Assembly (NCBI GenBank): GCA_963556195.1
Contig: OY744522.1
Location: 33,807,943 to 33,871,942 of the forward strand
Length of the DNA stretch: 64,000 bases
Direction of reading: 5' to 3'
From: Sepiola atlantica
Taxonomy: Eukaryota; Mollusca; Cephalopoda; Sepiida; Sepiolidae
The notes under the pieces were generated by a model. The model had not been told where the DNA came from. It saw only the letters and a list, made by a program, of their open reading frames with translations, and ran no database searches. Numbering within the stretch: position 1 is the stretch's first letter; the number at the start of each line of letters is the position of its first letter. A program made the position numbers and the translations under genes. Shown here one piece after another: positions 40,920-53,846 of the stretch.

Positions 40920-41190
40920 TTGTTTACATTAGACTTGAAGACGACCATGTTGTATTCGGCTGAGAAGCGGCTTCATGGTATTTTGTTCCGCAGATGAAAT
41001 GTTCTGGGAAAGAAACTTTGTTCATGGAAGTTCTGTTATTAATCGATAATGTGACTTGGATAGAACTGAGCAAAGTACACTGCGTGCTCGTCTTGAATTG
41101 CACACTGATCATTGCCGACGTCGCCATTACATCGTTTTGTGCGCTGTATCGTTGTGTATCTGTAATCGATTCTGTATACAAACACAGAAA
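40920..41190 (-). pseudogene. LINE ORF2 C-terminal fragment
   Basis: Minus-strand frames give EQSFFPRTFHLRNKIP, then a stop, then AEYNMVVFKS, the typical end of Jockey/CR1-like reverse transcriptase ORFs (SFFPRT-LWN-LP). It is related to the fragment at 43540-44035 and broken by stops. Confidence 0.6.
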
Positions 41191-41203
41191 CAAGCTCTGC
41201 CAG

Positions 41204-41517
41204 CTTTTTCACCTGCCTAAATAAATTGGCCTTTTGGTCAAGATCAAAGTGTAGTATCTGTTCCGATGGATGCTTTGTCCTGTGCAGTTCTAGGAGGTCA
41301 ACCCTCCCAGGCTTTGCCTTCTCACCCTTTGAGAAGGGGTTAGTTAATTGCTAATCGCCTGAGTCGCCCCTGCCGGGGAATGCCGACGGACTGCCCAGGC
41401 AATTTTTGTCGGCCAGTGCTCTTCATTCTCTAGGGCGCTGGCTTTTCAAATCCCACTTTCCGACATTGTGTCACATCTTACCGCTGTGGGAGGAAGATAA
41501 ATACCAGGCTCTGCCAG
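41204..41517 (+). mobile_element. U2-headed SINE copy 6 (best head)
   Basis: The head GGCCTTTTGGTCAAGATCAA (41228-41247) runs into AGTGTAGTATCTGTTC, a close match to the U2 snRNA 5' region with one inserted A. The body and tail match copies 4 and 5 (CCTCCCAGGCTTTGCC, CCGGGGAATGCCGACGG, CTGCCCAGGCAATTTTTGT, GCGCTGGCTTTT, TGTGGGAGGAAGATAAATAC). GCTCTGCCAG occurs at 41194-41203 and 41518-41527 and may be the target duplication. Confidence 0.8.
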
Positions 41518-41527
41518 AAATGGATGG

Positions 41528-42325
41528 TCACATTTAATGCTAGCGAGAAAAATCTCCTTTCTTTTAACAATTCTAAGAAACCTTTCCAAACACTGATTCA
41601 TTCCGATGGCTGATAGCACCCTTCACAAGAGTCCAACGTTAAAACTTTTCGGCCCAACATTCATAGGCAACATGAATTGGAATGAAGATATAGAAAATAC
41701 TGCCAAGTTTGCTGCAAAGAAGGTAAGCTCCCTCTACCAGGCTAGAAAACTTCTCACATCAACCAGTATCTTATATCTCTATACAGCCACCATTCAATCA
41801 TGCATTAGATACTGCTATCACATATGCACTGGTGCATCAACCACTAGTCTCTCCCTTTTGGATAAGGTACAAAAAAGTCTCTAACATAATAGGTCCCGCA
41901 CTGTCTACCAAGCTCCTGCCTCTGTCCAAGCGCCACAATGTGGCATCCCTATGTTTGTTTTGCACGTACTTCCACAGAATGTGCTCTGTTTAACTTACTG
42001 CAATTGTACCCGTAAATACCTCCGACAAACCCGACTAGCAGCAAAATCCCACCCCTTCACTGTATAAGTCACCATATACCGGAAAACCTTCTACTCTAAT
42101 AGCTCCTTTCCTCGAATCGCTTGCCTTTGGAATTCCCTCCCTGTTACTGGTTTCCCAGACTGTACCAACATGCAGAAATTTAAATGTAATGTAAACAAAC
42201 ATCTTGCTGCATAACTCCCCACTTAGGATGCCCCCTATGAATCTGGCCCCTAATCACAGTAGGCCCTTACGTCTCAGTGGCAATATGGCCCCTTGTTTGG
42301 CGTGAATAAAAGTATTAAATCTATT
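41528..42325 (+). pseudogene. 5'-truncated Jockey/CR1-like LINE fragment
   Basis: Same family as 33980-35900: MNWNEDIENTAKFAAKK, LYQARKLLTSTSILYLYTAT and the KRHNVASLCLFCTYFHRMCS region, ending in a 3' part with CTCAGTGGCAA like that at 35870. Stops and frameshifts are present. It starts directly after the SINE. Confidence 0.75.
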
Positions 42326-43150
42326 TAGATAGAAAACTAAGAATTGGCAATAAATACATACATATCAATAACTTAAGCGTAACTTACCTGGCTTGGTTAG
42401 TCGGATGACAGATGCTCCCTTATAACCGTCGCAGTTAATTGGCTGTTGTCTCAGAGAGAGAGAGAGAGAGAGTCGCTGATCTTCTGAGTATCACCCAATG
42501 CCAATCCTCAAATCAAATTACATGTGTAATATCAAATGGTAGATTTCAGTAACCTAACATTCTTATGTTATGTATTTAATCTTTTCTTTTTACCACTGCG
42601 AAGGAATTAATGTTTTATCCGACCATGTCTGTCTGTCTACCTGCGTCATCTACAAAACGTAGATATTTAATGAGATTGGTCAATAGACTTTGTGTGGGCT
42701 GATGTCGCAAATTGATCATTTTCGGCAGAAGTTGTTTTGTATATGTCAGGTTTAAATAATAAATGTGCTAAATGCAACATGCTGTGAAGAGGTTCACATG
42801 TAAGTCACAAATCTATATTACTCGAAAGAATAATCTATATACATGAATAAATTATTAGTTGACCCATTAGTAAGATACTTTGAGATGATATAAACTTGAT
42901 CAATCATTCAGCCATCCATTATGTTTGCTTGCATTTCTATTGCTGTAATACCATGGATTTTTCACACCAATAGTTCATAAATGCTAAAAGTAAAAAGTAT
43001 CCTCATGTCAGAGTCTCTGACAAATCCCTGTACAGAGAGACCGAAGACATCCGAGGGTGGTATCTAGTAGGCATTCAAGTTCTCCCCAGTAGACATCCAA
43101 GTTCTCCTTTATTTATCATTTTAATTTAGTTTATCTAGGCTAACACTTGA
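42326..43150. other. Spacer with (GA)n and a dispersed repeat
   Basis: (GA)n at about 42451-42472. 43000-43125 is a diverged relative of 37540-37660 (CTGTACAGAGAGACC, AGTAGGCATTCAAG, TTCTCC). No gene seen. Confidence 0.5.
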
Positions 43151-43155
43151 TTTCC

Positions 43156-43535
43156 CTATAAGTAAAATTTATATCCGAGGGCTCTCTTAAAGATAGATGT
43201 TGTTCCTTTTAGGGCTGCTATCTGTACTTCCCTACATTTTGGTCTTCCCGGGATTGTTTCTAAGTATTTTCTTAGATTTTTTTTCACTAGACCAGTTGCC
43301 CCCACTACAACCGGTATGATGTTTATTTCATCGAGGGACCATGTTATTTTAAAATCATTTTTGAGGTCTTGGTATTTTGTTATTTTTTCCCGTTCGGCTC
43401 TATTGAGGCCGTAGTCATTTGGGACGGTTACATCAATGATGAGAGCAGTTTTTTTCTGGTTTGTTCCAGATGACAATGTCTGGTTTGATGGCCTTGTCTT
43501 TTATGTATCTGCCCGTATGTGTGTATGAACATGTG
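43156..43535 (-). pseudogene. Restriction-like endonuclease fragment of an R2/NeSL-type retroelement
   Basis: The minus strand encodes IKPDIVIW (about 43490), a frameshift in a T/A run near 43455, then IIDVTVPND and KITKYQDL, and later VVVGATG (about 43310). The order PD ... D-V ... K-YQ followed by VVVGA is that of the C-terminal PD-(D/E)XK-type endonuclease domain of R2/NeSL-like non-LTR elements. It ends with an RALGYKFYL tail and a stop. Only this terminal piece survives. Confidence 0.6.
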
Positions 43536-43539
43536 CTGT

Positions 43540-44035
43540 TTCAAACTGGATTTGAAAACGACCATTTTGCAGTCTGTAGGGAAATATTCCTGTAGTAACG
43601 TATTCTACAAGTGAAAAGTTCTTGGAAAGAAACTCTGTTCAGGGAAGTTCCGGTGTATTTTAGGTAGATAAAGAAAGGAGAGTTATTTTCAGTGTTGGTA
43701 GAAGATGAGTTCTTGCTGGGAAGGTTTTATAAGGGAAATCAGAGATTAGAGCTCAGGCGAGCATCTACCCTAGAAACATCGATCGAATAAAGAAAATTAG
43801 CAATATCTCTTCTGTGATGGATAGATTGTCAGTTGAATGATGATGAAGAATATTATGGGAAGAAAAACAAGAAAGTTTCTTTGCAGCTGTGGTAGGAAGA
43901 CGAGAAAAGGGGTTGTATAGAAGAGAAGATATCATCCATCCCCACTAGATTGTGAAGTTGATTTTACACTCTGTTAAGGCAAGAAAGAGTGCGGCACCTC
44001 CCCAGATGTGGCAGCAGTACTCCATATCTTGGGCT
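43540..44035 (-). pseudogene. LINE ORF2 C-terminal fragment
   Basis: Minus-strand frames give MEYCCHIWGGA (near 44020), LLYNPFSRLPTTAAKKLSCF, then SFFPRTFHL and DCKMVVFKSSL, all with stops between. This is the end of a Jockey/CR1-like reverse transcriptase. It is joined directly to the endonuclease fragment of a different LINE type. Confidence 0.65.
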
Positions 44036-45694
44036 GTATCTGTTATTTTCGTCAGATAATCGTAAACGTAAGTATACATTAACACTAATTTGTATTATAT
44101 AGTATTCGAAACAACTATGAAATTAAAGTTTATTTATATTACCTATTTGAATGTAATTTTTTCGTCATAAACTTTGCCAAAAAATATGCTTACCTTCCTC
44201 TCTTTTGTCTTTGCTTCTTCCTCTCTATCTCACTCTCCATCTATCTATCTATCTATCTATCTATCTTCGTAGTCAATGGGGAAAAGAGAAATACGTCTGT
44301 GTCAACGTAACGATTCCACACAGCTAATAAAATGAATCAACTTGCTAGGTTAGCATCTCGGGATGCTGAGCCAAGAGAAGGTTCAGCTCTACAGGTGCAA
44401 CTAAATGTATGCTTTATTGATGCATTAAATAACCATTGATGCACTATATTATTAAGGAATAAGTCACAAGAGTGAACCCAACAACCCTATCAGAGGCCTT
44501 GGAATTGGTAAACGAAAGTGACAATTTATTTCCATAATAGTTTTTCAAGCAGGGTAAGTTGGGAGGTAGGGAAAAAGGGATTCTGTACTATCTTAAGGGT
44601 GCCAAGTCAGAAGTTTATAGTAGAAATTGTCTCGAGACGGTCATAGTTGTTACAATTATAGCAGACCAACACAAACTATAGAAAGTGATAAAATAATTCA
44701 ACGCATGGACCATGGCACCGTCTAAATCTAACCAATGCCATAGATGTTATCAAAAGTATCTGACACAAAAAGTATGTAAGCATGTCAAATCCTCAAACAA
44801 AGGATATCAGAAAAATATAAATCCTAGAAAACATGAATAAGCGACTAGAAGCTACCCAGAATTGAATAAACAAGACAAAATGGGGAACTAGTTGAAACGC
44901 AATGAAGGAAAAGAAGTTAGAAAATATTCACTCCTTACACAAAACGCGGAATTATATGTAGGGTAGAAATTAAAGGAATATATTATGAATCAAAAGTCTT
45001 GTTCCAAAAATAAACAGTTTTTAAGGAATTAAAAAGTGCCACTACAATGTTAAACAATTTATATTTGATTAACGGACAGAAAATTATATCAAACTTTGTC
45101 AAGGTTATATATTGCACCAGACTTGGGTGGGACAATGATATTGGGCGAAGATTGCTTTAAAAAATTAAAAACCGAGGCCAGCTAAATTTTAACTCAAAGG
45201 TAAATACCATTTTGTACTGACGCCAGTGGTTAGGGTTAGGGTTGTAGACAAAGTTAAATTACTCTCATGCATGCCTATTTCCTGCTAAAATCGTCCTCCA
45301 CAGAACAACCACAATCTACAAAGGATGAAGAATTCTCCTCATTAGCATATTGGAATTTATTTATCAAAATTAAAGGTATATTATGAATATATCAGAAATT
45401 ATTATAAGACATTTCGTTAGTTAAGAGAAAACAGCAGATTAATTCTAACTTACTCTTTCTTAACAAAACAAATTCTCAAAGGATTTCATGCGAAATCAGT
45501 TAACAAGAGTAGAGGGCCCGGATATATTTTAATCATTAAACAAGATCAAAAGATAAAGAAAACGAATTTGGCTAAACGTTTGGTGGGACAAAAAATCAGA
45601 ATAATGACCGAAAATAATTTTTGTTTTGTAAAAAATACTTAAAATTGTGGCTTTCTTTTTTATTAACTTAAAAAAAAAAAACTAATTTAAAATA
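44036..45694. other. AT-rich spacer
   Basis: No gene seen. An ATCT microsatellite lies at about 44241-44264 and a short TTAGGG stretch at 45230-45245. Confidence 0.45.
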
Positions 45695-48600
45695 TAACAC
45701 AAGTGTGTTGAGTATTTATTTCCGGAACTCAGTTCCAATATTTGAAATGCTTATTAATATGTTTTCAGAGGGAAAGATAATTCTGTATCAGCAGTTTGGG
45801 TTGGTATTTCTGTTCAGAACGAGGTTGACACTCTCTAAAATCAAAGATGACGGCTTGTAGAGGAAGGTTCCTTTAACACAAGTGTGTTGAGTATTTATTT
45901 CCGGAACTCAGTTCCAATATTTGAAATGCTTATTAATATGTTTTCAGAGGGAAAGATAATTCTGTATCAGCAGTTTGGGTTGGTATTTCTGTTCAGAACA
46001 AGGTTGACACTCTCTAAAATCAAAGATGACGGCTTGTAGAGGAAGGTTCCTTTAACACAAGTGTGTTGAGTATTTATTTCCGGAACTCAGTTCCAATATT
46101 TGAAATGCTTATTAATATGTTTTCAGAGGGAAAGATAATTCTGTATCAGCAGTTTGGGTTGGTATTTCTGTTCAGAACAAGGTTGACACTCTCTAAAATC
46201 AAAGATGACGGCTTGTAGAGGAAGGTTCCTTTAACACAAGTGTGTTGAGTATTTATTTCCGGAACTCAGTTCCAATATTTGAAATGCTTATTAATATGTT
46301 TTCAGAGGGAAAGATAATTCTGTATCAGCAGTTTGGGTTGGTATTTCTGTTCAGAACGAGGTTGACTCTCTAAAATCAAAGATGACGGCTTGTAGAGGAA
46401 GGTTCCTTTAACACAAGTGTGTTGAGTATTTATTTCCGGAACTCAGTTCCAATATTTGAAATGCTTATTAATATGTTTTCAGAGGGAAAGATAATTCTGT
46501 ATCAGCAGTTTGGGTTGGTATTTCTGTTCAGAACGAGGTTGACACTCTCTAAAATCAAAGATGACGGCTTGTAGAGGAAGGTTCCTTTAACACAAGTGTG
46601 TTGAGTATTTATTTCCGGAACTCAGTTCCAATATTTGAAATGCTTATTAATATGTTTTCAGAGGGAAAGATAATTCTGTATCAGCAGTTTGGGTTGGTAT
46701 TTCTGTTCAGAACAAGGTTGACACTCTCTAAAATCAAAGATGACGGCTTGTAGAGGAAGGTTCCTTTAACACAAGTGTGTTGAGTATTTATTTCCGGAAC
46801 TCAGTTCCAATATTTGAAATGCTTATTAATATGTTTTCAGAGGGAAAGATAATTCTGTATCAGCAGTTTGGGTTGGTATTTCTGTTCAGAACGAGGTTGA
46901 CTCTCTAAAATCAAAGATGACGGCTTGTAGAGGAAGGTTCCTTTAACACAAGTGTGTTGAGTATTTATTTCCGGAACTCAGTTCCAATATTTGAAATGCT
47001 TATTAATATGTTTTCAGAGGGAAAGATAATTCTGTATCAGCAGTTTGGGTTGGTATTTCTGTTCAGAACGAGGTTGACTCTCTAAAATCAAAGATGACGG
47101 CTTGTAGAGGAAGGTTCCTTTAACACAAGTGTGTTGAGTATTTATTTCCGGAACTCAGTTCCAATATTTGAAATGCTTATTAATATGTTTTCAGAGGGAA
47201 AGATAATTCTGTATCAGCAGTTTGGGTTGGTATTTCTGTTCAGAACGAGGTTGACACTCTCTAAAATCAAAGATGACGGCTTGTAGAGGAAGGTTCCTTT
47301 AACACAAGTGTGTTGAGTATTTATTTCCGGAACTCAGTTCCAATATTTGAAATGCTTATTAATATGTTTTCAGAGAGAAAGATAATTCTGTATCAGCAGT
47401 TTGGGTTGGTATTTCTGTTCAGAACGAGGTTGACTCTCTAAAATCAAAGATGACGGCTTGTAGAGGAAGGTTCCTTTAACACAAGTGTGTTGAGTATTTA
47501 TTTCCGGAACTCAGTTCCAATATTTGAAATGCTTATTAATATGTTTTCAGAGGGAAAGATAATTCTGTATCAGCAGTTTGGGTTGGTATTTCTGTTCAGA
47601 ACGAGGTTGACACTCTCTAAAATCAAAGATGACGGCTTGTAGAGGAAGGTTCCTTTAACACAAGTGTGTTGAGTATTTATTTCCGGAACTCAGTTCCAAT
47701 ATTTGAAATGCTTATTAATATGTTTTCAGAGGGAAAGATAATTCTGTATCAGCAGTTTGGGTTGGTATTTCTGTTCAGAACGAGGTTGACACTCTCTAAA
47801 ATCAAAGATGACGGCTTGTAGAGGAAGGTTCCTTTAACACAAGTGTGTTGAGTATTTATTTCCGGAACTCAGTTCCAATATTTGAAATGCTTATTAATAT
47901 GTTTTCAGAGGGAAAGATAATTCTGTATCAGCAGTTTGGGTTGGTATTTCTGTTCAGAACGAGGTTGACACTCTCTAAAATCAAAGATGACGGCTTGTAG
48001 AGGAAGGTTCCTTTAACACAAGTGTGTTGAGTATTTATTTCCGGAACTCAGTTCCAATATTTGAAATGCTTATTAATATGTTTTCAGAGGGAAAGATAAT
48101 TCTGTATCAGCAGTTTGGGTTGGTATTTCTGTTCAGAACGAGGTTGACACTCTCTAAAATCAAAGATGACGGCTTGTAGAGGAAGGTTCCTTTAACACAA
48201 GTGTGTTGAGTATTTATTTCCGGAACTCAGTTCCAATATTTGAAATGCTTATTAATATGTTTTCAGAGGGAAAGATAATTCTGTATCAGCAGTTTGGGTT
48301 GGTATTTCTGTTCAGAACGAGGTTGACACTCTCTAAAATCAAAGATGACGGCTTGTAGAGGAAGGTTCCTTTAACACAAGTGTGTTGAGTATTTATTTCC
48401 GGAACTCAGTTCCAATATTTGAAATGCTTATTAATATGTTTTCAGAGGGAAAGATAATTCTGTATCAGCAGTTTGGGTTGGTATTTCTGTTCAGAACGAG
48501 GTTGACACTCTCTAAAATCAAAGATGACGGCTTGTAGAGGAAGGTTCCTTTAACACAAGTGTGTTGAGTATTTATTTCCGGAACTCAGTTCCAATATTTG

Positions 48601-51600
48601 AAATGCTTATTAATATGTTTTCAGAGGGAAAGATAATTCTGTATCAGCAGTTTGGGTTGGTATTTCTGTTCAGAACGAGGTTGACACTCTCTAAAATCAA
48701 AGATGACGGCTTGTAGAGGAAGGTTCCTTTAACACAAGTGTGTTGAGTATTTATTTCCGGAACTCAGTTCCAATATTTGAAATGCTTATTAATATGTTTT
48801 CAGAGGGAAAGATAATTCTGTATCAGCAGTTTGGGTTGGTATTTCTGTTCAGAACGAGGTTGACACTCTCTAAAATCAAAGATGACGGCTTGTAGAGGAA
48901 GGTTCCTTTAACACAAGTGTGTTGAGTATTTATTTCCGGAACTCAGTTCCAATATTTGAAATGCTTATTAATATGTTTTCAGAGGGAAAGATAATTCTGT
49001 ATCAGCAGTTTGGGTTGGTATTTCTGTTCAGAACGAGGTTGACTCTCTAAAATCAAAGATGACGGCTTGTAGAGGAAGGTTCCTTTAACACAAGTGTGTT
49101 GAGTATTTATTTCCGGAACTCAGTTCCAATATTTGAAATGCTTATTAATATGTTTTCAGAGGGAAAGATAATTCTGTATCAGCAGTTTGGGTTGGTATTT
49201 CTGTTCAGAACGAGGTTGACACTCTCTAAAATCAAAGATGACGGCTTGTAGAGGAAGGTTCCTTTAACACAAGTGTGTTGAGTATTTATTTCCGGAACTC
49301 AGTTCCAATATTTGAAATGCTTATTAATATGTTTTCAGAGAGAAAGATAATTCTGTATCAGCAGTTTGGGTTGGTATTTCTGTTCAGAACGAGGTTGACT
49401 CTCTAAAATCAAAGATGACGGCTTGTAGAGGAAGGTTCCTTTAACACAAGTGTGTTGAGTATTTATTTCCGGAACTCAGTTCCAATATTTGAAATGCTTA
49501 TTAATATGTTTTCAGAGGGAAAGATAATTCTGTATCAGCAGTTTGGGTTGGTATTTCTGTTCAGAACGAGGTTGACACTCTCTAAAATCAAAGATGACGG
49601 CTTGTAGAGGAAGGTTCCTTTAACACAAGTGTGTTGAGTATTTATTTCCGGAACTCAGTTCCAATATTTGAAATGCTTATTAATATGTTTTCAGAGGGAA
49701 AGATAATTCTGTATCAGCAGTTTGGGTTGGTATTTCTGTTCAGAACGAGGTTGACACTCTCTAAAATCAAAGATGACGGCTTGTAGAGGAAGGTTCCTTT
49801 AACACAAGTGTGTTGAGTATTTATTTCCGGAACTCAGTTCCAATATTTGAAATGCTTATTAATATGTTTTCAGAGGGAAAGATAATTCTGTATCAGCAGT
49901 TTGGGTTGGTATTTCTGTTCAGAACGAGGTTGACACTCTCTAAAATCAAAGATGACGGCTTGTAGAGGAAGGTTCCTTTAACACAAGTGTGTTGAGTATT
50001 TATTTCCGGAACTCAGTTCCAATATTTGAAATGCTTATTAATATGTTTTCAGAGGGAAAGATAATTCTGTATCAGCAGTTTGGGTTGGTATTTCTGTTCA
50101 GAACGAGGTTGACACTCTCTAAAATCAAAGATGACGGCTTGTAGAGGAAGGTTCCTTTAACACAAGTGTGTTGAGTATTTATTTCCGGAACTCAGTTCCA
50201 ATATTTGAAATGCTTATTAATATGTTTTCAGAGGGAAAGATAATTCTGTATCAGCAGTTTGGGTTGGTATTTCTGTTCAGAACGAGGTTGACACTCTCTA
50301 AAATCAAAGATGACGGCTTGTAGAGGAAGGTTCCTTTAACACAAGTGTGTTGAGTATTTATTTCCGGAACTCAGTTCCAATATTTGAAATGCTTATTAAT
50401 ATGTTTTCAGAGGGAAAGATAATTCTGTATCAGCAGTTTGGGTTGGTATTTCTGTTCAGAACGAGGTTGACACTCTCTAAAATCAAAGATGACGGCTTGT
50501 AGAGGAAGGTTCCTTTAACACAAGTGTGTTGAGTATTTATTTCCGGAACTCAGTTCCAATATTTGAAATGCTTATTAATATGTTTTCAGAGGGAAAGATA
50601 ATTCTGTATCAGCAGTTTGGGTTGGTATTTCTGTTCAGAACGAGGTTGACACTCTCTAAAATCAAAGATGACGGCTTGTAGAGGAAGGTTCCTTTAACAC
50701 AAGTGTGTTGAGTATTTATTTCCGGAACTCAGTTCCAATATTTGAAATGCTTATTAATATGTTTTCAGAGGGAAAGATAATTCTGTATCAGCAGTTTGGG
50801 TTGGTATTTCTGTTCAGAACGAGGTTGACACTCTCTAAAATCAAAGATGACGGCTTGTAGAGGAAGGTTCCTTTAACACAAGTGTGTTGAGTATTTATTT
50901 CCGGAACTCAGTTCCAATATTTGAAATGCTTATTAATATGTTTTCAGAGGGAAAGATAATTCTGTATCAGCAGTTTGGGTTGGTATTTCTGTTCAGAACG
51001 AGGTTGACACTCTCTAAAATCAAAGATGACGGCTTGTAGAGGAAGGTTCCTTTAACACAAGTGTGTTGAGTATTTATTTCCGGAACTCAGTTCCAATATT
51101 TGAAATGCTTATTAATATGTTTTCAGAGGGAAAGATAATTCTGTATCAGCAGTTTGGGTTGGTATTTCTGTTCAGAACGAGGTTGACTCTCTAAAATCAA
51201 AGATGACGGCTTGTAGAGGAAGGTTCCTTTAACACAAGTGTGTTGAGTATTTATTTCCGGAACTCAGTTCCAATATTTGAAATGCTTATTAATATGTTTT
51301 CAGAGGGAAAGATAATTCTGTATCAGCAGTTTGGGTTGGTATTTCTGTTCAGAACGAGGTTGACACTCTCTAAAATCAAAGATGACGGCTTGTAGAGGAA
51401 GGTTCCTTTAACACAAGTGTGTTGAGTATTTATTTCCGGAACTCAGTTCCAATATTTGAAATGCTTATTAATATGTTTTCAGAGAGAAAGATAATTCTGT
51501 ATCAGCAGTTTGGGTTGGTATTTCTGTTCAGAACGAGGTTGACTCTCTAAAATCAAAGATGACGGCTTGTAGAGGAAGGTTCCTTTAACACAAGTGTGTT

Positions 51601-53846
51601 GAGTATTTATTTCCGGAACTCAGTTCCAATATTTGAAATGCTTATTAATATGTTTTCAGAGGGAAAGATAATTCTGTATCAGCAGTTTGGGTTGGTATTT
51701 CTGTTCAGAACGAGGTTGACACTCTCTAAAATCAAAGATGACGGCTTGTAGAGGAAGGTTCCTTTAACACAAGTGTGTTGAGTATTTATTTCCGGAACTC
51801 AGTTCCAATATTTGAAATGCTTATTAATATGTTTTCAGAGGGAAAGATAATTCTGTATCAGCAGTTTGGGTTGGTATTTCTGTTCAGAACGAGGTTGACA
51901 CTCTCTAAAATCAAAGATGACGGCTTGTAGAGGAAGGTTCCTTTAACACAAGTGTGTTGAGTATTTATTTCCGGAACTCAGTTCCAATATTTGAAATGCT
52001 TATTAATATGTTTTCAGAGGGAAAGATAATTCTGTATCAGCAGTTTGGGTTGGTATTTCTGTTCAGAACGAGGTTGACACTCTCTAAAATCAAAGATGAC
52101 GGCTTGTAGAGGAAGGTTCCTTTAACACAAGTGTGTTGAGTATTTATTTCCGGAACTCAGTTCCAATATTTGAAATGCTTATTAATATGTTTTCAGAGGG
52201 AAAGATAATTCTGTATCAGCAGTTTGGGTTGGTATTTCTGTTCAGAACGAGGTTGACACTCTCTAAAATCAAAGATGACGGCTTGTAGAGGAAGGTTCCT
52301 TTAACACAAGTGTGTTGAGTATTTATTTCCGGAACTCAGTTCCAATATTTGAAATGCTTATTAATATGTTTTCAGAGGGAAAGATAATTCTGTATCAGCA
52401 GTTTGGGTTGGTATTTCTGTTCAGAACGAGGTTGACACTCTCTAAAATCAAAGATGACGGCTTGTAGAGGAAGGTTCCTTTAACACAAGTGTGTTGAGTA
52501 TTTATTTCCGGAACTCAGTTCCAATATTTGAAATGCTTATTAATATGTTTTCAGAGGGAAAGATAATTCTGTATCAGCAGTTTGGGTTGGTATTTCTGTT
52601 CAGAACGAGGTTGACACTCTCTAAAATCAAAGATGACGGCTTGTAGAGGAAGGTTCCTTTAACACAAGTGTGTTGAGTATTTATTTCCGGAACTCAGTTC
52701 CAATATTTGAAATGCTTATTAATATGTTTTCAGAGGGAAAGATAATTCTGTATCAGCAGTTTGGGTTGGTATTTCTGTTCAGAACGAGGTTGACACTCTC
52801 TAAAATCAAAGATGACGGCTTGTAGAGGAAGGTTCCTTTAACACAAGTGTGTTGAGTATTTATTTCCGGAACTCAGTTCCAATATTTGAAATGCTTATTA
52901 ATATGTTTTCAGAGGGAAAGATAATTCTGTATCAGCAGTTTGGGTTGGTATTTCTGTTCAGAACGAGGTTGACACTCTCTAAAATCAAAGATGACGGCTT
53001 GTAGAGGAAGGTTCCTTTAACACAAGTGTGTTGAGTATTTATTTCCGGAACTCAGTTCCAATATTTGAAATGCTTATTAATATGTTTTCAGAGGGAAAGA
53101 TAATTCTGTATCAGCAGTTTGGGTTGGTATTTCTGTTCAGAACGAGGTTGACACTCTCTAAAATCAAAGATGACGGCTTGTAGAGGAAGGTTCCTTTAAC
53201 ACAAGTGTGTTGAGTATTTATTTCCGGAACTCAGTTCCAATATTTGAAATGCTTATTAATATGTTTTCAGAGGGAAAGATAATTCTGTATCAGCAGTTTG
53301 GGTTGGTATTTCTGTTCAGAACGAGGTTGACACTCTCTAAAATCAAAGATGACGGCTTGTAGAGGAAGGTTCCTTTAACACAAGTGTGTTGAGTATTTAT
53401 TTCCGGAACTCAGTTCCAATATTTGAAATGCTTATTAATATGTTTTCAGAGGGAAAGATAATTCTGTATCAGCAGTTTGGGTTGGTATTTCTGTTCAGAA
53501 CGAGGTTGACACTCTCTAAAATCAAAGATGACGGCTTGTAGAGGAAGGTTCCTTTAACACAAGTGTGTTGAGTATTTATTTCCGGAACTCAGTTCCAATA
53601 TTTGAAATGCTTATTAATATGTTTTCAGAGGGAAAGATAATTCTGTATCAGCAGTTTGGGTTGGTATTTCTGTTCAGAACGAGGTTGACACTCTCTAAAA
53701 TCAAAGATGACGGCTTGTAGAGGAAGGTTCCTTTAACACAAGTGTGTTGAGTATTTATTTCCGGAACTCAGTTCCAATATTTGAAATGCTTATTAATATG
53801 TTTTCAGAGGGAAAGATAATTCTGTATCAGCAGTTTGGGTTGGTAT
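45695..53846. repeat. 179-bp satellite array, about 45.5 units
   Basis: The unit starts AACACAAGTGTGTTGAGTAT and ends GGAAGGTTCCTTT. Spacing is 179 bp, or 177 bp in variants that lack a CA in GTTGACACTCTC. Identity between units is very high. Variant units mark a higher-order structure (see findings). The unit is nucleosome-length and holds several short dyads (AACAC-AAGT-GTGTT, TTCCGGAA, GGAACTCAGTTCC). Transcripts or proteins are not expected. A centromeric or heterochromatic role is plausible but not shown. Confidence 0.97.
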
